Source of the DNA: JBBREP01 sp963716525
GTDB lineage: Bacteria; Actinomycetota; Acidimicrobiia; IMCC26256; PALSA-610
DNA length: 64,000 nucleotides
Assembly (NCBI GenBank): GCA_963716525.1
Contig: OY970315.1
Location: forward strand, 2,356,001 to 2,420,000
Direction of reading: 5' to 3'
The notes under the pieces are model-generated. The model worked only from the letters and a program-made list of their open reading frames with translations. It was not told the origin of the DNA and did no database searches. The translations under genes and the position numbers were made by a program. Of the stretch, positions 61,293 through 64,000 are shown piece by piece (positions within the stretch are counted from its first letter, which is position 1; every line of letters begins with the position of its first letter).

Positions 61293-62099
61293 GTGCGCAG
61301 ACTGCGAGTTTCGGCCATCGCCGCGCTCTCCGCCCTTGCCGTGGGATGCGCCGCGTGCGGCTCGAGCAGCAACAAGGGCTCGGGCAGTACCGGCGCACCG
61401 GGCAACGCCGCAACGACGGTGCCGTCGTTGCACGGCACGATCAACGTGCTCGCAGCCGCGTCGCTCACCAACGCCTTCACACAGCTCGGCAAGGAGTTCG
61501 AAGCCGCGTATCCAGGTACGAGCGTGAAGTTCAGCTTCGGATCGTCGTCCACTTTGGCGACCCAGATCGAGAACGGCGCTCCCGCCGATGTGTACGCGTC
61601 CGCCGACCAGACCAACATGAACAAGATCGTGAAGGCCGGCGATAGTGCCGGCACGCCCGTGAACATCGCGAAGAACAAGATCGAGATCGCGGTGGAGCGC
61701 GGGAACCCGAAGCACATCGACGCGCTGTCCGACCTCACCGGGGCGGGCATCGTCGTCGTGCTGTGCGATCCCTCCGTCCCCTGCGGCAAGTTCGGCGACC
61801 AGGTCCTCGCCAATGCCGGTGTGAAGGTCACACCGAAATCGCGCGAGGTCGACGTGAAGGCCACGTTGTCGAAGGTGGAGCTCGGTGAGGCCGACGCCGC
61901 GCTGGTATACGCGAGCGACGTCGCGTCCTCGGGCAAGATCGAGGGCGTGACCATCCCTGACGCGGCGAACGTCGTCACCACGCTGCCGATGGTGGTCGTG
62001 AAGGACGCGCCGAACCCGACTGTGGCCAGGGCGTGGACCGACTACGTGGTGGCCCATCGCAGCGAGGTCGTTCGTCAATTCGGGTTCTTACCTCGGTGA
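61293..62099 (+). CDS. modA: Molybdate ABC transporter substrate-binding lipoprotein
   Basis: A 268-residue periplasmic-binding protein. A lipoprotein signal with lipobox GCAAC at about residues 18-22 is followed by the ModA core: INVLAAASLTNAFTQL (oxyanion-binding Ser), VKFSFGSSSTLATQIE (second Ser/Thr), APADVYASADQTNM, and EADAALVYASDV near the end. It captures molybdate (or tungstate) outside the cell. The GTG at 61293 is the start. The stop overlaps the modB GTG (GTGA). Confidence 0.91.
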   Translation: MRRLRVSAIAALSALAVGCAACGSSSNKGSGSTGAPGNAATTVPSLHGTINVLAAASLTNAFTQLGKEFEAAYPGTSVKFSFGSSSTLATQIENGAPADVYASADQTNMNKIVKAGDSAGTPVNIAKNKIEIAVERGNPKHIDALSDLTGAGIVVVLCDPSVPCGKFGDQVLANAGVKVTPKSREVDVKATLSKVELGEADAALVYASDVASSGKIEGVTIPDAANVVTTLPMVVVKDAPNPTVARAWTDYVVAHRSEVVRQFGFLPR

Positions 62100-62935
62100 T
62101 CTCCCCGAGGCGTCGGCGGGTTTCGGGAAACTCGCCGCCCGCGCTCGCCGTTGCCTTGGGATTGCTCGCGCTCACGGTGTTCTTCGTGCTGCCGCTGGCC
62201 GGCCTGCTGTGGCGCGTGCCGTGGAGTGACGCCCGCAGTGTGCTCGGCGAGCGTGCATCACGTGACGCGCTGCGCCTCAGCCTCGAATGCACGCTGTCGG
62301 CCACCGCGCTGTCGGTCGTATTCGGCGTGCCGCTCGCGTGGTTGCTCGCCCGCACGTCGTTTCCCGGTCGCGGCCTGCTGCGCGCGCTCGCGCTCTTGCC
62401 GCTCGTGCTGCCGCCCGTGGTCGGCGGCGTCGCGCTCTTCTACGCGTTCGGCCGCCGCGGGCTCGTGGGTCAGTGGCTCGAACGCTGGTTCCACTTCCAG
62501 CTGCCGTTCACGATCTGGGCCGCCATCCTCGCCGAGACGTTCGTGGCGATGCCGTTCCTCGTGATCACCGTCGAGGGTGCGCTCCGCGGGCTCGACGTGC
62601 GCTACGAGGACGCCGCGGCGGCGTGTGGTGCGAGCCGCTGGACGGTGATGCGGCGTGTCACGCTGCCGATGATCGGCCCGTCGATCCTCGCCGGCATGGC
62701 GCTCACGTGGGCGCGTGCGCTGGGTGAGTTCGGGGCCACGATCACGTTCGCGGGCAGCTTCCCCGGCCGCACGCAGACGCTCCCGCTCGCGATCTACCTC
62801 GCGTTCGAGAACGACGAGCCGGCCGCGATCGTGTTGAGCCTCGTCCTGCTCGCGGTGTCGATGGTGGTGCTGGTCGCCGTGGGCAGCCGCGTCTTCGGCG
62901 ACCGCGGGCGAACCGCGACGGTGGCCTCGCCGTGA
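62096..62935 (+). CDS. modB: Molybdate ABC transporter permease
   Basis: A 279-residue, about six-helix permease. It has the binding-protein-dependent transport loop, here AAAACGASRWTVMRRVTLPM (EAA motif), followed by TWARALGEFGATITFAGS, the ModB signature. LPLVLPPVVGGVALFYAFG is also typical. It forms the channel for ModA and ModC. GTGA overlaps at both ends show translational coupling across modABC. Confidence 0.92.
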   Translation: MISPRRRRVSGNSPPALAVALGLLALTVFFVLPLAGLLWRVPWSDARSVLGERASRDALRLSLECTLSATALSVVFGVPLAWLLARTSFPGRGLLRALALLPLVLPPVVGGVALFYAFGRRGLVGQWLERWFHFQLPFTIWAAILAETFVAMPFLVITVEGALRGLDVRYEDAAAACGASRWTVMRRVTLPMIGPSILAGMALTWARALGEFGATITFAGSFPGRTQTLPLAIYLAFENDEPAAIVLSLVLLAVSMVVLVAVGSRVFGDRGRTATVASP

Positions 62936-63996
62936 CCGCGACGCTCGAGTGCGACGCGCGGCTGCGGCGCGGGAGGCTCGCGCTCGACGTCTCGCTCGCG
63001 GCGAGACCGGGCGAGCTCGTCGTGGTGGTCGGACCGAACGGCGCCGGGAAGTCGACGCTGCTGGGCGCGCTCGCCGGGTTGCTGGCGATCGATTCCGGCC
63101 GCATCGAGCTCGACGGTGAGGTGCTCGACGAACCGGCCGCGGGTCGCTTCGTCGAGAGCCGCCGGCGCGCGATCGGTGTGGTCTTCCAGGACCTCCTGCT
63201 GTTCGAGCACATGAGCGTGGTCGAGAACGTGGCGTTCGGGCTGCGCAGTCGCGGCCGGCCCCGCCGCGAGGCGCGGCGTGCCGCCGCCGAGTGGCTCGAC
63301 CGTTTCGGGCTGGCTGATCTGGCCGACGCCCGGCCCGGCGCGCTGTCGGGCGGTCAGGCGCAGCGTGTCGCGCTGGCCCGTGCGCTGGCCTTCGGCCCGA
63401 AGTTGCTGCTCCTCGACGAGCCGTTCGCCGCGCTCGACGCCACGACGCGCAGCACCGTGCGTCGCGAGGTGCGTGCGCACCTTGCAACGCTGGCAGTGCC
63501 GAAGGTGCTCGTGACCCACGACGCGGTGGAGGCGATCACGCTCGCCGACCGCATCGTGGTGCTCGAGGGCGGTCGGATCGTGCAGGAGGGCACACCCGAC
63601 GAGATCCGTGCCCACCCCCGGTCGCGCTACGTGGCCGATCTCGTCGGGATCAACTTGTTCCGGGGCGAGTTGCGCGGCGGCACGATCACGCTTGCGTCGG
63701 GCCACGACGTCGCGGTGGCGGCCGACCCGGCGCGCAGCGGTGCCGCCGTCGCGACGCTGCATCCCCACGCGGTCACGATCCACCCGGCCCGGCCGGAGGG
63801 CAGCGCGCGCAACGTGTGGGCAACCGACGTGATCGATGTCGACGACGAGGGCGAACGGGTGCGCGTGCGAGTGGGCGCGCCGCTACCACTGGCGATCGAG
63901 ATCACCCGCTCGGCTCGCGCCCAGCTCGCGCTCGCGCCGGGATCGCGCGTGTGGATTTCGTTCAAGGCCACCGAGGTCGCGGTCGAAGCCGACTGA
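62932..63996 (+). CDS. modC: Molybdate ABC transporter ATP-binding protein
   Basis: A 354-residue ABC ATPase. Walker A GPNGAGKST, Q-loop VVFQDLLLF, signature LSGGQAQRVALARAL, Walker B LLLLDEPFAALDA and H-loop VTHDAVEA are intact. The last about 120 residues form a TOBE-type regulatory domain, where molybdate-type oxyanions bind in ModC-family proteins (VWATDVIDVDDEGERVRV). It powers molybdate uptake. The gene ends 4 bp from the window edge. Confidence 0.92.
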   Translation: MTATLECDARLRRGRLALDVSLAARPGELVVVVGPNGAGKSTLLGALAGLLAIDSGRIELDGEVLDEPAAGRFVESRRRAIGVVFQDLLLFEHMSVVENVAFGLRSRGRPRREARRAAAEWLDRFGLADLADARPGALSGGQAQRVALARALAFGPKLLLLDEPFAALDATTRSTVRREVRAHLATLAVPKVLVTHDAVEAITLADRIVVLEGGRIVQEGTPDEIRAHPRSRYVADLVGINLFRGELRGGTITLASGHDVAVAADPARSGAAVATLHPHAVTIHPARPEGSARNVWATDVIDVDDEGERVRVRVGAPLPLAIEITRSARAQLALAPGSRVWISFKATEVAVEAD

Positions 63997-64000
63997 CGAG

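Noticed and set aside
1..64000. tRNA, rRNA or riboswitch genes
   Set aside because: No T-arm-like ggttcgaatcc sequences, rRNA fragments or recognisable riboswitch cores were seen on reading both strands; a covariance-model scan would settle it.

Overview
This is a high-GC (roughly 70%) bacterial segment, densely packed on both strands. I read it as an actinobacterium and, as an inference only, most likely an Acidimicrobiia-type lineage. The evidence is a DUF222/HNH remnant, an MDMPI/DinB-type thiol-linked enzyme, a decaprenyl-phosphoryl-arabinose (dprE1/dprE2/ubiA) locus, three amidohydrolase-2 paralogues, many GTG starts and many 4-base GTGA/ATGA stop-start overlaps. No tRNA, rRNA, phage, IS element or CRISPR array is visible.

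Layout. 1-7.0 kb: a lipoprotein running off the left edge, a decayed DUF222/HNH gene, a GNAT acetyltransferase, a membrane-anchored HtrA-type protease, a Baeyer-Villiger-type monooxygenase, 3-methyladenine glycosylase I, an aldo/keto reductase and a five-unit tandem array of a 41-bp repeat. 7.3-13.7 kb: a LuxR-type regulator, an MDMPI-like enzyme, a TetR regulator, a broken MFS exporter, an AlkB-like oxygenase, a CMD-family protein and a secreted ScyD-like propeller. 13.8-16.7 kb: lon with eight 15-bp repeats upstream. 16.8-24.9 kb: catabolic and redox enzymes (amidohydrolases, enoyl-CoA hydratase, methyltransferase, nitroreductase), a PAP2-type membrane enzyme and a sialidase-like protein divergent from a GH38 alpha-mannosidase. 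28-36.5 kb: galE, an esterase, and a minus-strand run ubiA > dprE1 > dprE2 > HAD-IB phosphatase > DUF2993 protein > HAD-PlsC fusion, which looks like polyprenyl-phosphoryl-arabinose and envelope-lipid metabolism. 36.7-43.4 kb: acyl-CoA synthetase, DinB-MOSC fusion, HD hydrolase, beta-lactamase-fold hydrolase, sulfotransferase-like and EEP proteins. 43.5-48.2 kb: an IPNS-like oxygenase, a PLP decarboxylase and a TauD dioxygenase, divergent from an amidohydrolase; this could be a small specialised-metabolism or catabolic unit. 48.2-51.4 kb: DMT transporter, EthD-like protein, secreted sulfatase. 51.5-54.6 kb: zur divergent from znuACB. 54.7-60.5 kb: secreted beta-propeller, secreted beta-helix, quinone oxidoreductase, aldehyde dehydrogenase. 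60.7-64 kb: a PadR-like regulator and modABC (molybdate uptake).

Two features cut across the window. First, there are several families of short repeats: a 44-bp palindrome in three copies at gene ends, a GC-rich 41-bp element (single copies, one tandem array and one in-frame copy inside a gene), and many short tandem duplications at gene borders. Second, about 15 reading-frame breaks interrupt otherwise well-conserved genes, usually in GC-rich runs. Most look like single-base consensus errors of an unpolished assembly, but this cannot be settled from the sequence. Frameshifted genes are reported here as one locus each.
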